Shown here one piece after another: positions 18,379-27,875 of a stretch of DNA of 64,000 nucleotides (its first letter is position 1; each line of letters begins with the position of its first letter). A program made the translations under genes and the position numbers. Origin of the DNA: Enterobacter sp. SA187 (lineage in GTDB: Bacteria > Pseudomonadota > Gammaproteobacteria > Enterobacterales > Enterobacteriaceae). The notes beneath the pieces were generated by a model that was given only the letters and a program-made list of their open reading frames with translations, searched no databases and was not told where the DNA came from. The stretch spans positions 3,472,001 to 3,536,000 of the forward strand of contig NZ_CP019113.1 in assembly GCF_001888805.2 (NCBI RefSeq), written 5' to 3'.

Positions 18379-19785
18379 TCAGGGCGCGGGCAGCAGCAGC
18401 CAGCGCGGATCGCTGACAGGTTCACTGGTCAGCGGTTGCGTCAGCACCAGCGTGATTTCATTGGATGAAACGCGCTGCCCCTTCTCATCTTCCACCGTCA
18501 GCGACAACGTCCAGCGATTGCTCGCGCCTTCACGGGCATCCCAGGCAGGCATAATGATGCTCCAGCCTTCAGGCTGATGAGCATTGACCGGCGGCGTCAG
18601 GCTCAGCGCCTGAGTATCGCCCTCCCAGACAACGTTACGAATGCCATGAACGCTGCGCACCTGCACTTTCAGCTCCACCGTTTCGCCGGGGGAGAGATCC
18701 CAGGGCGGCGTGGCGAGGAACACTGACAGGGTTTTACGCTGGCGCTGTTCCACCACCGGCAGATTGTTGCGCGTCGGGCTGTCATAGCGACTGCCGCGCA
18801 GCGAGCTGGTTTGCGCCACTTCGCTGGCGGAAAGCTGCTTTTTCAGCGGTACGCCGAAACGATAATTCAGCTTAAGCCCCAGATCGTTCTGGCTGTCGCC
18901 GCTCTCCCCCTGCTTATGCTGCGCGGTGAGCGTGACCAGCGGCACCGGGGTATAGTTCAGCCCCACTTTCACCGCCATCGGGTTGTGATAACCGGTGCCG
19001 GAGTCAAAGAGATCGACGCTGTCGCCAAAATACTGTTCCAGACTGAGGCTGGTATTGAGATGCTGATAAAAGGGCATCCGCGCCTGAGCGGTAATATCGT
19101 AGCCGCGCGCCATGCGCTGTTGCAGGGTCGCGCCGTCATCATGCCAGCCGGACAGCGGCTCATAGTAGTTGGCCGACAGCCGCAGGTATTCCCCCCAGGC
19201 TTCCGCACCGACGCCCGCGCGTTGCAGATGGGTGTCAATCTGGTTGTCGTAAAAGGTGTTGTAGCCCAGCAGCCAGTTGCCTGCCATCCAGCGCTGGCCG
19301 ATGCCCGCGTTGCTGACCAGCCCATCTTCCTGCTGGGTCAACCCCAGCTGGCTCCAGCTTAAATAGCGGTTATTGTCCTGCCAGGGAATAAACCAGCTGC
19401 CGGAACTGCCGGTAAAGCGCCCTTCATCATTGACCTGCACGTTGACGCTGGCGTTGCCCCAGGGTGACAGTAACGACTCCACCTGCTCGTTCACTTCGCC
19501 ACTCACCGCATCGCGCACCTTATCCAGCGCAAACTGCCGCGCTTGCTGTCCGGCGCTCAACGTACTGTCGCTCTGGCTGGCTTCACCGAAGGCCTTCGCC
19601 ATCTCTGCCAGATGCTTTTCGCCGTTGTTGGTGGGCGGCGCCATGCCCAGATCGGGCAGGCCGTCTGCATCATTATCAAAGGGATTTTGCGCCTGCTGGT
19701 TCCAGCCGGGCGTAGCCGCGTGGCTGCCGCCTGTCAGCAGCAGAAATAACAGGAAAGGATGAAATGGTCTTAACGCTTTACGCAT
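18379..19785 (-). CDS. ychO: YchO family inverse-autotransporter/invasin-like outer-membrane protein
   Basis: A 468-residue protein with an N-terminal Sec signal (hydrophobic stretch ending GGSHA, about residues 10-24). An inverse-autotransporter beta-domain follows (YLSWSQLGLTQQEDGLVSN, NWLLGYNTFYDNQ, AWGEYLRLSANYY, LEQYFGD, LGLKLNYRFGVPL), then a C-terminal Ig-like region. It resembles the N-terminal part of intimin/invasin and lacks the long repeat stalk. ATG at 19785 is preferred to the TTG one codon earlier. The E. coli homologue also adjoins narL. Its function is not established. Confidence 0.92.
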   Translation of the reverse strand: MRKALRPFHPFLLFLLLTGGSHAATPGWNQQAQNPFDNDADGLPDLGMAPPTNNGEKHLAEMAKAFGEASQSDSTLSAGQQARQFALDKVRDAVSGEVNEQVESLLSPWGNASVNVQVNDEGRFTGSSGSWFIPWQDNNRYLSWSQLGLTQQEDGLVSNAGIGQRWMAGNWLLGYNTFYDNQIDTHLQRAGVGAEAWGEYLRLSANYYEPLSGWHDDGATLQQRMARGYDITAQARMPFYQHLNTSLSLEQYFGDSVDLFDSGTGYHNPMAVKVGLNYTPVPLVTLTAQHKQGESGDSQNDLGLKLNYRFGVPLKKQLSASEVAQTSSLRGSRYDSPTRNNLPVVEQRQRKTLSVFLATPPWDLSPGETVELKVQVRSVHGIRNVVWEGDTQALSLTPPVNAHQPEGWSIIMPAWDAREGASNRWTLSLTVEDEKGQRVSSNEITLVLTQPLTSEPVSDPRWLLLPAP

Positions 19786-19955
19786 CAATATCTTCAGCGA
19801 CGTCTCACCTGCCGGGTAGTTGAGCGGTTATAAAAGTCAATGCTAACGTTTTTTACCCGTGGTTTCAGCTTTCTGACAAATTCCAGGAAAATCCTTAATC
19901 GCTCCCGCTTCGTCAGGACTACAGTTATAGAACCGCTTATGCACGAGATCTGGTC

Positions 19956-20507
19956 ATGAATAAAACGCTGAAATGGGCTTTATGGAGTTCGTTGATGTTT
20001 TATGGTGCCGCCGCCAGCGCCAGCGAACTCTTTATGCTGCAATCCCCCGCCTTTGGGGATAACGCCTTACTGGAAAAACGCTTCGCCGGTAAGGCTGACA
20101 ATAATCCTAACTGCACCGGCGATAACGAATCACCGGCGCTGATCTGGAGTAACCCGCCGGCCAATACCAAAAGCTTTGCGCTGATCGTCCACGATCCGGA
20201 AGGCGCGAAGGGTTTAGGCGTCACCCACCTGGTGGCCTATAACATTTCGCCGTCTGCTACCGGCCTTGCCGCCAACGATCTGCGGGACGGCAAAAACTTT
20301 ACTGGCGGAAAAAATACCCCCGGCACCGATAAATGGCATGGGCCCTGCCCGCCGCCGGGCACAGGCGCACACCATTATACCTTTACGCTGATCGCCACCG
20401 AACAGGCGCCCGATCTGCCTGCCGGTTTAACCCGCGAGGAGTTGCTGGAAAAACTGAAAGGTAAAGCGCTGGGCGCCGCCGGGTTAATCGGCCGCTTCGG
20501 GCAGTAA
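19956..20507 (+). CDS. Periplasmic YbhB/YbcL-type PEBP-like protein
   Basis: A 183-residue protein of the phosphatidylethanolamine-binding/Raf-kinase-inhibitor-like family. A signal peptide (MNKTLKWALWSSLMFYGAAASA) makes it a YbcL-like periplasmic member. Family motifs are SPALIWSNPPANTKSFALIVHDPE and GPCPPPGTGAHHYTFTLIA. Bacterial members have no settled function; uropathogenic YbcL modulates neutrophil migration. Its last 24 bp overlap the convergent nasA 3' end. Not at this place in E. coli K-12, so probably acquired or relocated together with nas. Confidence 0.87.
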   Translation: MNKTLKWALWSSLMFYGAAASASELFMLQSPAFGDNALLEKRFAGKADNNPNCTGDNESPALIWSNPPANTKSFALIVHDPEGAKGLGVTHLVAYNISPSATGLAANDLRDGKNFTGGKNTPGTDKWHGPCPPPGTGAHHYTFTLIATEQAPDLPAGLTREELLEKLKGKALGAAGLIGRFGQ

Positions 20508-23078
20508 CGCCCTCGCCAGCAGAGCGTTAAGTTCAGGAATACAGGATCCGCAATTGGTGCCGCAGCGCAACGTTCTGCCGAGCGAGGCGACGGAATGGCA
20601 GCCGTTGCGGATCGCCTCCTGAAGGGTATTTTCCCCCACGCCGTAACAACTGCACACGGTGCGGCCCGGCGCTGTCTGCTCGTCCGCCGCCTGACCGCTT
20701 AACAGCGCATGTCGTTCAAACGCGGTCGCGGGGGCACGGGCAAAGGCCGCTTCCACCCGCGCGCTGTCTGTTTCCGGCAGATGACGATCGCTCCAGAAGG
20801 CAAGCATTAACTCCCCGTTGTGCCAGGCAAGCAGATGCCACGCGGTTCCGGCCTGCGCCTGTTGTAATTGCCAGCCCTGCGCCTCGCAAAATGCCATCAG
20901 CCACGGCTGCGCCGGTTTATCGCCTGCCAGCGTATAGTGCGTCACCGACGCGGCCTTACGCAGCCAGTGCACCGACGGCGGTAGAGTGACGTTGTCACGA
21001 CCGAACAGCTCCCCCTGCCAGGCGGGTTGCCAGACACTGATACGCACGGCGGTCTGTTTGCTTTCCGGTTGCCCCGACTGCGGACAGCATACCGGCGCGA
21101 CCAGCGTATTGACCTTGCCCTGGCGGGCGAACACCGCGTTCCAGTGCATGGGGACAAATAATGATCTAGGGCGCTGCGCCTCGCTGACGAAAGCCCGCGC
21201 CACCATCAGGCCCCGTGGGGAACTGATGCGCAGCAGATCGCCGGTTTGAACGCCATGCAGTGCCGCGTCTGAGGGCGCGATCTCCACCCGCGGTTCGGCG
21301 ATGTGCTGCATCAGCCGCGCCACCGTGCCGGTGCGGGTCATGGTGTGCCACTGATCGCGAATGCGACCGCTGTTGAGGATGAAAGGATAGCGCGCGTCGG
21401 GCCGGGCGCGGGGGCGTTCCGGCAATACCGGCAACATACGCAACCGCCCGCTGTCGCGCCAGCCCCGGGTCAGATCGAGGGGTTTTCCCACCGGCCACTG
21501 CACCGGCGTCATCTCATCCCATTGTTCACGGGTGAGGTTTGCCAGCGGACTGATATCAAACGCCCGCCTGCCGTTGTTTTCATAGCCGGAGAGCGCGGCA
21601 TGCTCGCTGAACACCTCATGGACGTGCTGCCAGGCAAAAGCCTCGCCGTAGCCCAGTTGCCGGGCAATTTGCGCGACGATCCACCAGTCGGGGCGCGCCT
21701 CGCCGGGCGACGGCAAAAACGCCCGCTGACGCGAAATGCGCCGCTCGGAGTTGGTCACAGTGCCGTTTTTTTCACCCCACGCCTGCGCCGGAAACCGGAT
21801 ATGCGCAAAGCGGCTGGTGTCGGTATCCGCCGCCACCTCCGAGACGATGACCAGCGGGCATGTCGCCAGCGCCTGGCAGACCGCGAGACTGTCCGGCAGC
21901 GATACCGCCGGATTAGTACCCATGATCCATACCGCTTTCACCTCGCCACGTCCGATGGCCTCAAACAGCTCTACCGCCATCAGCCCCGGCGTCTGCGCCA
22001 GCCGCTCCGTACCCCAGAAGCGCGCCACGCGGGCCAGATCCTCAGGTTCAAAATTCATGTGCGCCGCCAGTTGCGTCGCCAGCCCGCCCACCTCGCGCCC
22101 GCCCATGGCATTCGGCTGACCGGTCAGCGAAAACGGCCCGCAGCCCGGGCGGTGTATTTTACCGCTCGCCAGATGCACGTTAATGATGGCGTTGCATTTG
22201 TCGCTGCCGCTGGCGGACTGGTTAATCCCCATGGTGTAAAGCGTGATGGCGCGCGGCGCGGAGATAAACCAGTCAAAAAAGGTATTGACCTCCATAAGCG
22301 GCAGCTCGCAAAACTGCGCCACCCGTTCCGGCGGCCAGTCAGCGGCCACGGCAGCTGCCTGTTCCCCCTCATCAAACGCCCCTGCCTCGCCGCCGCGCTG
22401 CATAATGGCGTGCAGCAGGCCGACAAACAGCCCGCCATCGCTGCCGGGCGCCAGCGCCAGGTGCAGGTCGGCGATGTCGCAGGTGGCGGTGCGGCGCGGA
22501 TCGATGACCACAATTTTCATCTGCGGGCGTTCACGTTTCGCCTGCGCCAGCCGCTGATAAAGCACCGGGTGCGCCCAGGCGGCGTTGGATCCCACCAGCA
22601 CCACCAGATCGCTCTGCTCCACATCCAGATAGCTGCACGGCACCACATCCGCGCCGAACGCCCGTTTATAGCCGGTCACCGCCGAGGACATGCACAGTCG
22701 CGAATTGGTGTCGATATTTGCCGCGCCGATAAAGCCCTTCATCAGTTTGTTGGCGGCGTAATAATCCTCGGTCAGCAGCTGGCCGGAGGCGTAAAACGCC
22801 ACCGCCTGCGGGCCGAATTCATCAATAATGCTGCGCAGGCGATCGCCCGCCGTGGCCAGCGCCTGCTCCCAGTCGCAGCGCTCGCCGTCCACCTGCGGGT
22901 GCAGCAACCGTCCCGCAAGGCCGGTGGTTTCCCCCAGCGCCGCGCCTTTAACACACAGCCGCCCGACATTTGCCGGATGGTTTTCATCGCCGCGCACGCT
23001 GACCTCGCCCTGATCCACGCGGGCAATGACGCCGCAGCCGACGCCGCAGTACGGGCAGGTTGTCCGGGTTTCCGTCAT
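20484..23078 (-). CDS. nasA: Assimilatory nitrate reductase catalytic subunit NasA
   Basis: An 864-residue cytoplasmic molybdoenzyme that reduces nitrate to nitrite for nitrogen assimilation. The N-terminal [4Fe-4S] motif is CPYCGVGCGV with the later Cys in VGRLCVKGA. The molybdopterin domains (CMSSAVTGYKRAFGAD; MGINQSASGSDKCNAI) and the MGD-binding domain follow. The C-terminus carries a BFD-like [2Fe-2S] domain (CSCYGVGENTLQEAI...CGTNCGSC), as in Klebsiella NasA, which links it to its NADH-flavoprotein. ATG at 23078 overlaps the upstream stop (ATGA); 14 upstream codons are rejected. Last gene of nasFEDCBA. Confidence 0.96.
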   Translation of the reverse strand: MTETRTTCPYCGVGCGVIARVDQGEVSVRGDENHPANVGRLCVKGAALGETTGLAGRLLHPQVDGERCDWEQALATAGDRLRSIIDEFGPQAVAFYASGQLLTEDYYAANKLMKGFIGAANIDTNSRLCMSSAVTGYKRAFGADVVPCSYLDVEQSDLVVLVGSNAAWAHPVLYQRLAQAKRERPQMKIVVIDPRRTATCDIADLHLALAPGSDGGLFVGLLHAIMQRGGEAGAFDEGEQAAAVAADWPPERVAQFCELPLMEVNTFFDWFISAPRAITLYTMGINQSASGSDKCNAIINVHLASGKIHRPGCGPFSLTGQPNAMGGREVGGLATQLAAHMNFEPEDLARVARFWGTERLAQTPGLMAVELFEAIGRGEVKAVWIMGTNPAVSLPDSLAVCQALATCPLVIVSEVAADTDTSRFAHIRFPAQAWGEKNGTVTNSERRISRQRAFLPSPGEARPDWWIVAQIARQLGYGEAFAWQHVHEVFSEHAALSGYENNGRRAFDISPLANLTREQWDEMTPVQWPVGKPLDLTRGWRDSGRLRMLPVLPERPRARPDARYPFILNSGRIRDQWHTMTRTGTVARLMQHIAEPRVEIAPSDAALHGVQTGDLLRISSPRGLMVARAFVSEAQRPRSLFVPMHWNAVFARQGKVNTLVAPVCCPQSGQPESKQTAVRISVWQPAWQGELFGRDNVTLPPSVHWLRKAASVTHYTLAGDKPAQPWLMAFCEAQGWQLQQAQAGTAWHLLAWHNGELMLAFWSDRHLPETDSARVEAAFARAPATAFERHALLSGQAADEQTAPGRTVCSCYGVGENTLQEAIRNGCHSVASLGRTLRCGTNCGSCIPELNALLARALLPEAAD

Positions 23079-26000
23079 GATGCCTCCGCGCGCAGCAGCA
23101 GGGCCTGATTGCCCACCCACACTTTGCCGTTTTCAATTTTTACCGGCCAGGCGCGAACCAGCGGCTCGCCGTTGTCCGGCGCACGCCCGTCCCGCAGACG
23201 AATGCGCTGTTTGTAGAGCGGCGAAATGACAATCGGCTCACCCGCTGCGTCACCGATCAGACCGCGTGACAGGACGTTCGCCTCGCTGCCCGGCTCCAGA
23301 TCGTCCAGCGCATACACCGAGTGCCCGCAGCGGAACAGCGCGATCTGCCGCTCGCCGATACGCGCGCCGATCCCTGCCTGCTCCGGGATTTCCTCGACGC
23401 CGCAAATTGCCTGCCAGGGTTTGCCGAGGGCCTGAGCATCGCCATTAATGGACGTTTTAAACTGCGCCAGCTGTTGGGGATCGTTAAGCGTGGTCTGCCA
23501 CTCGCACTGGTAGGTTTCCACGATACGCGCCATCTCCTGCTCCAGTTCTGCCCCCAGTCCCAGCGAATCCTCCAGGATCACCTCACGCAGATAGTCGATG
23601 CCGCCCTCCAGGTTATCCATCCATACGCTGGTGCGCTGTAAACGGTCGGCGGTGCGAATGTAGAACATCAGCAGACGATCGACGGTACGGATCAGCGCGG
23701 CTTCATCCATATCGCTGGCAAAGAGATCCGCGTGGCGCGGCTTCATGCCGCCATTACCACAGACATACAGGTTCCAGCCCTTTTCGGTGGCGATGACCCC
23801 GATGTCTTTACTCTGCGCTTCGGCGCATTCCCGGGTACAGCCCGACACCGCCATTTTGATTTTGTGCGGCGCGCGCAGGCCCTTGTAGCGGTGCTCCAGC
23901 GTCACCGCCAGCCCGGTGGAATCCTGCACGCCGTAACGGCACCAGGTGGAGCCGACGCAGGATTTCACCGTACGCAGAGATTTGCCGTAGGCGTGCCCGG
24001 TTTCAAAACCGGCGTCCGCCAGTTCCCGCCAGATGTCAGGCAGTTGATCGAGCTGCGCGCCAAACAGATCGATACGCTGTCCGCCGGTGACTTTGCTGTA
24101 CAGCTGGTATTTTTTGGCGATCTGCCCGACGGCAATCAGCCCGTCGGCAGTGACCTCCCCGGCGGGCATGCGCGGCACCACGGAATAGGTGCCGTCTTTC
24201 TGGATGTTGGCAAAGAAGCGGTCGTTAGTGTCCTGCAACGGCAGATGGGCAGGTTTGCGCAGATAATCGTTCCAGCAGGACGCCAGCACCGAGCCGACCA
24301 GCGGTTTGCAGATCTCGCAGCCCTGCCCCTGACCGTAGCGGGAAATCAGCTGATCAAAGGTGTGGATATGGTTGACGCGTACCAGGTGGTAAATCTCCTG
24401 CCGGGAATAAGCAAAGTGTTCGCAGATGTCTTTTTTCACCTCCACGCCCTGGGCGGCGAGCTGAAATTCCATCACCTGCTTCACCAGCGCGCTACAGCCG
24501 CCGCAGCCGGTCGCCGCTTTGGTGCAGCTTTTGATTGCCCCCATATCAGACGCCCCGGCGCTGACCGCCTGGCAGATGTCTGCCTTGCTGACGTTATGGC
24601 AGGAGCAGATCTGCGCGCTCTCCGGCAGCGCTGCCACGCCGAGGCCTTTCGCCGGGCTGCCTGCCAGCTGCGGTAAAATCAGGCTTTCCGGCTGCGCGGG
24701 CAGCGGCAGATCGTTAAGCATCATCTGTAACAGCGTGGCGTAGTCGCTGGCATCGCCCACCAGCACGCCGCCGAGCAGCTTTTTGCTGTCCTGGCTGATG
24801 ACGATCTTTTTGTAGGTCTGGTGCGGGCCGTCGGTCCACTGGTAGCTGAGGCACTTCGGCGTGCGCCCCTGCGCATCGCCAAAGGACGCCACGTCCACCC
24901 CCAGCAGCTTGAGTTTGGTGCTCATGTCTGCACCGGTAAAGATCGCGTTTTCCCCGGCCAGCTGAGCGGCGGCCACCCTCGCCATCTGATAGCCCGGCGC
25001 AACCAGACCGTAGATTTTGCCCTCCCACAGGGCGCATTCGCCGATGGCGAAAATGTCGTCATCGCTGGTGCGGCAGGCGTCGTCGATGCAAATGCCGCCG
25101 CGCTCGCCGATGGTGAGATCGCAGCCCCGCGCCAGCGCATCCTGCGGACGGATGCCTGCGGAGAACACCACCATATCGGTGTCCAGCGTTCCGCCGTCGG
25201 CGAACTGTAACGCCATGCCGCTGTCGGTTTCGACAATGGCGGTGGTGGATTTACTGGTGTGCACGCCGACGCCCAGCGCAGTGATTTTCCTGCGCAGCAT
25301 CTCCGCGCCCGGAGCGTCCAGCTGCACCGCCATCAGGCTGGGGGCGAACTCCACGACATGGGTTTCCAGGCCAAGCTGTTTTAAGGCATTCGCCGCTTCC
25401 AGCCCCAGCAGACCACCGCCGATCACCACGCCGCGTGTGGCGGTGGCGGCGCTTTCGCGGATACGGTCCAGATCGTCAAGGGTGCGATAGACAAAGCAGC
25501 CCGGCAGATCGCGCCCCGGCACTGGCGGTACAAAAGGATACGAGCCGGTGGCCAGCACCAGCTTGTCGAAATGGGTTTCATGCCCGGCGGTATCGCGCAC
25601 CACGCGCAGATCGCGGTCGATTTCCGCCACCCGGCAGCACAAACGCAATTCGATGCCGTAGCGGGCGAAGAAATCGTCCTCCACCAGCGACAGGGATCCC
25701 GCGCTGCGCCCGGAAAAGTATTCTGACAGATGCACACGATCGTAAGCGGCGTAACGCTCCTCACACAGCACCACGATCTGATACGCCAGATGCAGATCGC
25801 GGCTGACGCACTGTTCTAAAAAATGGTGGCCGACCATGCCGTGTCCTGCCACTACCAGCGTTGGTTTTGTCATTGTCTTATGTCCTTCAGCCTGTGGCCG
25901 GGTTGCGAAACGGTCAAAGAGCCAGTCAGCACTGGCGGGTTGCGGGGTGGCGAGCAGTTCGGTAAGGGTGGACGCGCTCCGACAGTCGCCCATCAGCAGC

Positions 26001-27067
26001 ACGCCCGCGAGCCTGCCGTCGCGGATCAGCAGACGGCGGTAATGCCCGGACAGCGGATCGAAGCTGTGCCAGGTTTGATCCCCGGCGTCGGCGTTTACCT
26101 GACCGGCGCTGAACAGATCGATGCCGGTGACTTTTAAACGCGTGCCGCTGTCGTGCCAGTGAAAATCGTCGCCGGGCTGGTCGCACAGACGGGCCGCCAG
26201 CACGTCGGCCTGTTGCAGACAGGGGGCCACCAGTCCCCAGGTCTGGCCGTCGATTTCGCAACATTCGCCGAGGGCGCTGATACCGCTCATAGTGGTGCGC
26301 AGCTGACGATCCACCACAATACCGCGCCGGCACGGGATGCCGCTGGCCTGCGCCAGCGACGCGTTGGGTTTCACGCCGGTGGCGATGACCACGCGCGACG
26401 CCGGAACGGTGCGCCCGTCGGTCAGCGTGACGGCCTCCTGCCCGATGTCCGTGATACCGCTGTTCAGTTCGCAGGTGATACCGCGCGCCCGCAGGTGTGC
26501 CGCCAGCAGATCCCCTGCCCGGAGATCCAGCTGCTGCTCCATCAGGCGATCGGCGCGGTGCACCAGCGTGACACTGTCACCACGGCGGGCAAAGGCCGCC
26601 GCTGCCTCCACGCCCAGCACGCCGCCCCCGAGCACCACCACCGGCCCGCGCGTTGCCAGCATGGCGTTGACATCCGCCAGCGTGCGAAATGCAAAAACGT
26701 GCGGCTGCGCATGACCGGGAATGGGTGGAATAAAGGGCAGCGATCCGGTGGCAAACACCAGTTCGTCCCAGGAGAGCTGGCGCTGATCGGTTTGTAGCGT
26801 TCGCGCTGCATGATCCACCGCCAGCACCCGTTCGCCGTAGAGCACGGTAATGCGGTTCGCGTCGTACCAGTCCTCAGGCAGCAGCCGCGTATTGGCAAAA
26901 GGCTTTTCCCCGCTCAGCACGGGGGAAAGCTGAATGCGGTTATAGGCCGCGCAAGGCTCGTCGCCGATAAGGGTGATGGCAAAGCGCGTCGCATCGCGGC
27001 TGATAAGCGCCTGCGCCAGCCGGGTCGCCGCCATACCGTTGCCGATAATGATCAGTTGCCGCATCAT
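23075..27067 (-). CDS. nasB: NasC-NasB: nitrate reductase electron-transfer flavoprotein fused in frame to assimilatory nitrite reductase
   Basis: One open frame of 1330 codons. Residues 1 to about 398 are a NasC-type FAD/NAD(P)-binding reductase (MMRQLIIIGNGMAATRLAQ; GPVVVLGGGVLGVEAA). ATG at 25873 (MTKPTLVVAGHGMVGHHF) begins a full NasB: FAD/NADH domain with VVIGGGLLGLEAA, a BFD [2Fe-2S] domain (CSCHNVSKADIC...CGGC), a second BFD-like part, the nitrite/sulfite reductase core with the siroheme-[4Fe-4S] cysteines (CVGSTWCRYG, CTRECAEAQ), and a C-terminal NirD-like domain lacking Rieske ligands. NasB reduces nitrite to ammonium; NasC passes NADH electrons to NasA. In Klebsiella these are described as two genes. 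Whether one or two proteins are made here is open. Confidence 0.93.
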   Translation of the reverse strand: MMRQLIIIGNGMAATRLAQALISRDATRFAITLIGDEPCAAYNRIQLSPVLSGEKPFANTRLLPEDWYDANRITVLYGERVLAVDHAARTLQTDQRQLSWDELVFATGSLPFIPPIPGHAQPHVFAFRTLADVNAMLATRGPVVVLGGGVLGVEAAAAFARRGDSVTLVHRADRLMEQQLDLRAGDLLAAHLRARGITCELNSGITDIGQEAVTLTDGRTVPASRVVIATGVKPNASLAQASGIPCRRGIVVDRQLRTTMSGISALGECCEIDGQTWGLVAPCLQQADVLAARLCDQPGDDFHWHDSGTRLKVTGIDLFSAGQVNADAGDQTWHSFDPLSGHYRRLLIRDGRLAGVLLMGDCRSASTLTELLATPQPASADWLFDRFATRPQAEGHKTMTKPTLVVAGHGMVGHHFLEQCVSRDLHLAYQIVVLCEERYAAYDRVHLSEYFSGRSAGSLSLVEDDFFARYGIELRLCCRVAEIDRDLRVVRDTAGHETHFDKLVLATGSYPFVPPVPGRDLPGCFVYRTLDDLDRIRESAATATRGVVIGGGLLGLEAANALKQLGLETHVVEFAPSLMAVQLDAPGAEMLRRKITALGVGVHTSKSTTAIVETDSGMALQFADGGTLDTDMVVFSAGIRPQDALARGCDLTIGERGGICIDDACRTSDDDIFAIGECALWEGKIYGLVAPGYQMARVAAAQLAGENAIFTGADMSTKLKLLGVDVASFGDAQGRTPKCLSYQWTDGPHQTYKKIVISQDSKKLLGGVLVGDASDYATLLQMMLNDLPLPAQPESLILPQLAGSPAKGLGVAALPESAQICSCHNVSKADICQAVSAGASDMGAIKSCTKAATGCGGCSALVKQVMEFQLAAQGVEVKKDICEHFAYSRQEIYHLVRVNHIHTFDQLISRYGQGQGCEICKPLVGSVLASCWNDYLRKPAHLPLQDTNDRFFANIQKDGTYSVVPRMPAGEVTADGLIAVGQIAKKYQLYSKVTGGQRIDLFGAQLDQLPDIWRELADAGFETGHAYGKSLRTVKSCVGSTWCRYGVQDSTGLAVTLEHRYKGLRAPHKIKMAVSGCTRECAEAQSKDIGVIATEKGWNLYVCGNGGMKPRHADLFASDMDEAALIRTVDRLLMFYIRTADRLQRTSVWMDNLEGGIDYLREVILEDSLGLGAELEQEMARIVETYQCEWQTTLNDPQQLAQFKTSINGDAQALGKPWQAICGVEEIPEQAGIGARIGERQIALFRCGHSVYALDDLEPGSEANVLSRGLIGDAAGEPIVISPLYKQRIRLRDGRAPDNGEPLVRAWPVKIENGKVWVGNQALLLRAEAS

Positions 27068-27076
27068 CGCTGCCCC

Positions 27077-27865
27077 TTACGCCGCTTTCGGCTGTTTTTC
27101 GTAGAGGAAATGCAGGATTTGCTGACGCAGGTGGTGGTAGCGGCTGTCTTCCGCCAGCGCCACGCGGTGTCGCGGACGCGGCAGGTTTACCGCCAGCACT
27201 TCCCCCACCGTCGCCGCCGGGCCGTTGGTCATCATCATCACGCGATCCGAGAGCAGTACCGCTTCATCCACATCGTGAGTGATCAGCACGATGGTGGTAT
27301 TCAGCGACTGCTGGATCTGCATCACGGTGTCCTGCAAATGGGCGCGGGTCAGCGCATCCAGTGCGCCGAAGGGTTCATCCATCAGCAGCACTTTTGGCTT
27401 CATCGCCAGCGCACGGGCAATGCCGACGCGCTGCTTCATGCCGCCGGACACCTCATCCGGGCGCTTGTGCAGCGCATGGCCCATCTGCACGCGCTCAAGG
27501 TTGTGCTCGATCCACTCGCGGCGCTCGGCTTTGCTCATGGTGCGGCGAAACACCTGATCCACAGCCAGCGCCACGTTGTCAAAGCAGGTCAGCCACGGCA
27601 GCAGCGAGTGGTTCTGGAACACCACCGCGCGTTCCGGGCCGGGGCCGGCGATTTCGCGGTTATCGCAGATCAGCCCGCCCTCTGTGGGCAGCGTAATGCC
27701 GGCGATCAAATTGAGCAGCGTCGATTTGCCGCAGCCGGAGTGACCAATCAGACTGACGGTCTCCCCTTCGTGAATATCAAAAGAGACGTTTTGCAGCGCG
27801 AGGAATTCACCGCTGGCGGTGGCGAAACGCTGGCTGACGGCCTGCACCTGAATAATGGGTTTCAT
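27077..27865 (-). CDS. nasD: Nitrate ABC transporter ATPase NasD
   Basis: A 262-residue ATP-binding protein of the NitT/TauT class. Walker A GHSGCGKST is at about 42-50, the Q-loop is in VFQNHSLLPWL, the signature is SGGMKQR, Walker B is VLLMDEPFGALD and the switch His is in LITHDVDEA. It powers nitrate and nitrite uptake with NasE and NasF. Tight operon spacing (10 bp from nasE, 9 bp to the next gene). Confidence 0.95.
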   Translation of the reverse strand: MKPIIQVQAVSQRFATASGEFLALQNVSFDIHEGETVSLIGHSGCGKSTLLNLIAGITLPTEGGLICDNREIAGPGPERAVVFQNHSLLPWLTCFDNVALAVDQVFRRTMSKAERREWIEHNLERVQMGHALHKRPDEVSGGMKQRVGIARALAMKPKVLLMDEPFGALDALTRAHLQDTVMQIQQSLNTTIVLITHDVDEAVLLSDRVMMMTNGPAATVGEVLAVNLPRPRHRVALAEDSRYHHLRQQILHFLYEKQPKAA

Positions 27866-27875
27866 ACGCGACTCC

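Noticed and set aside
21303..23108. 601-codon plus frame opposite nasA
   Set aside because: Antisense shadow of a GC-rich gene; no motifs, no ribosome site.
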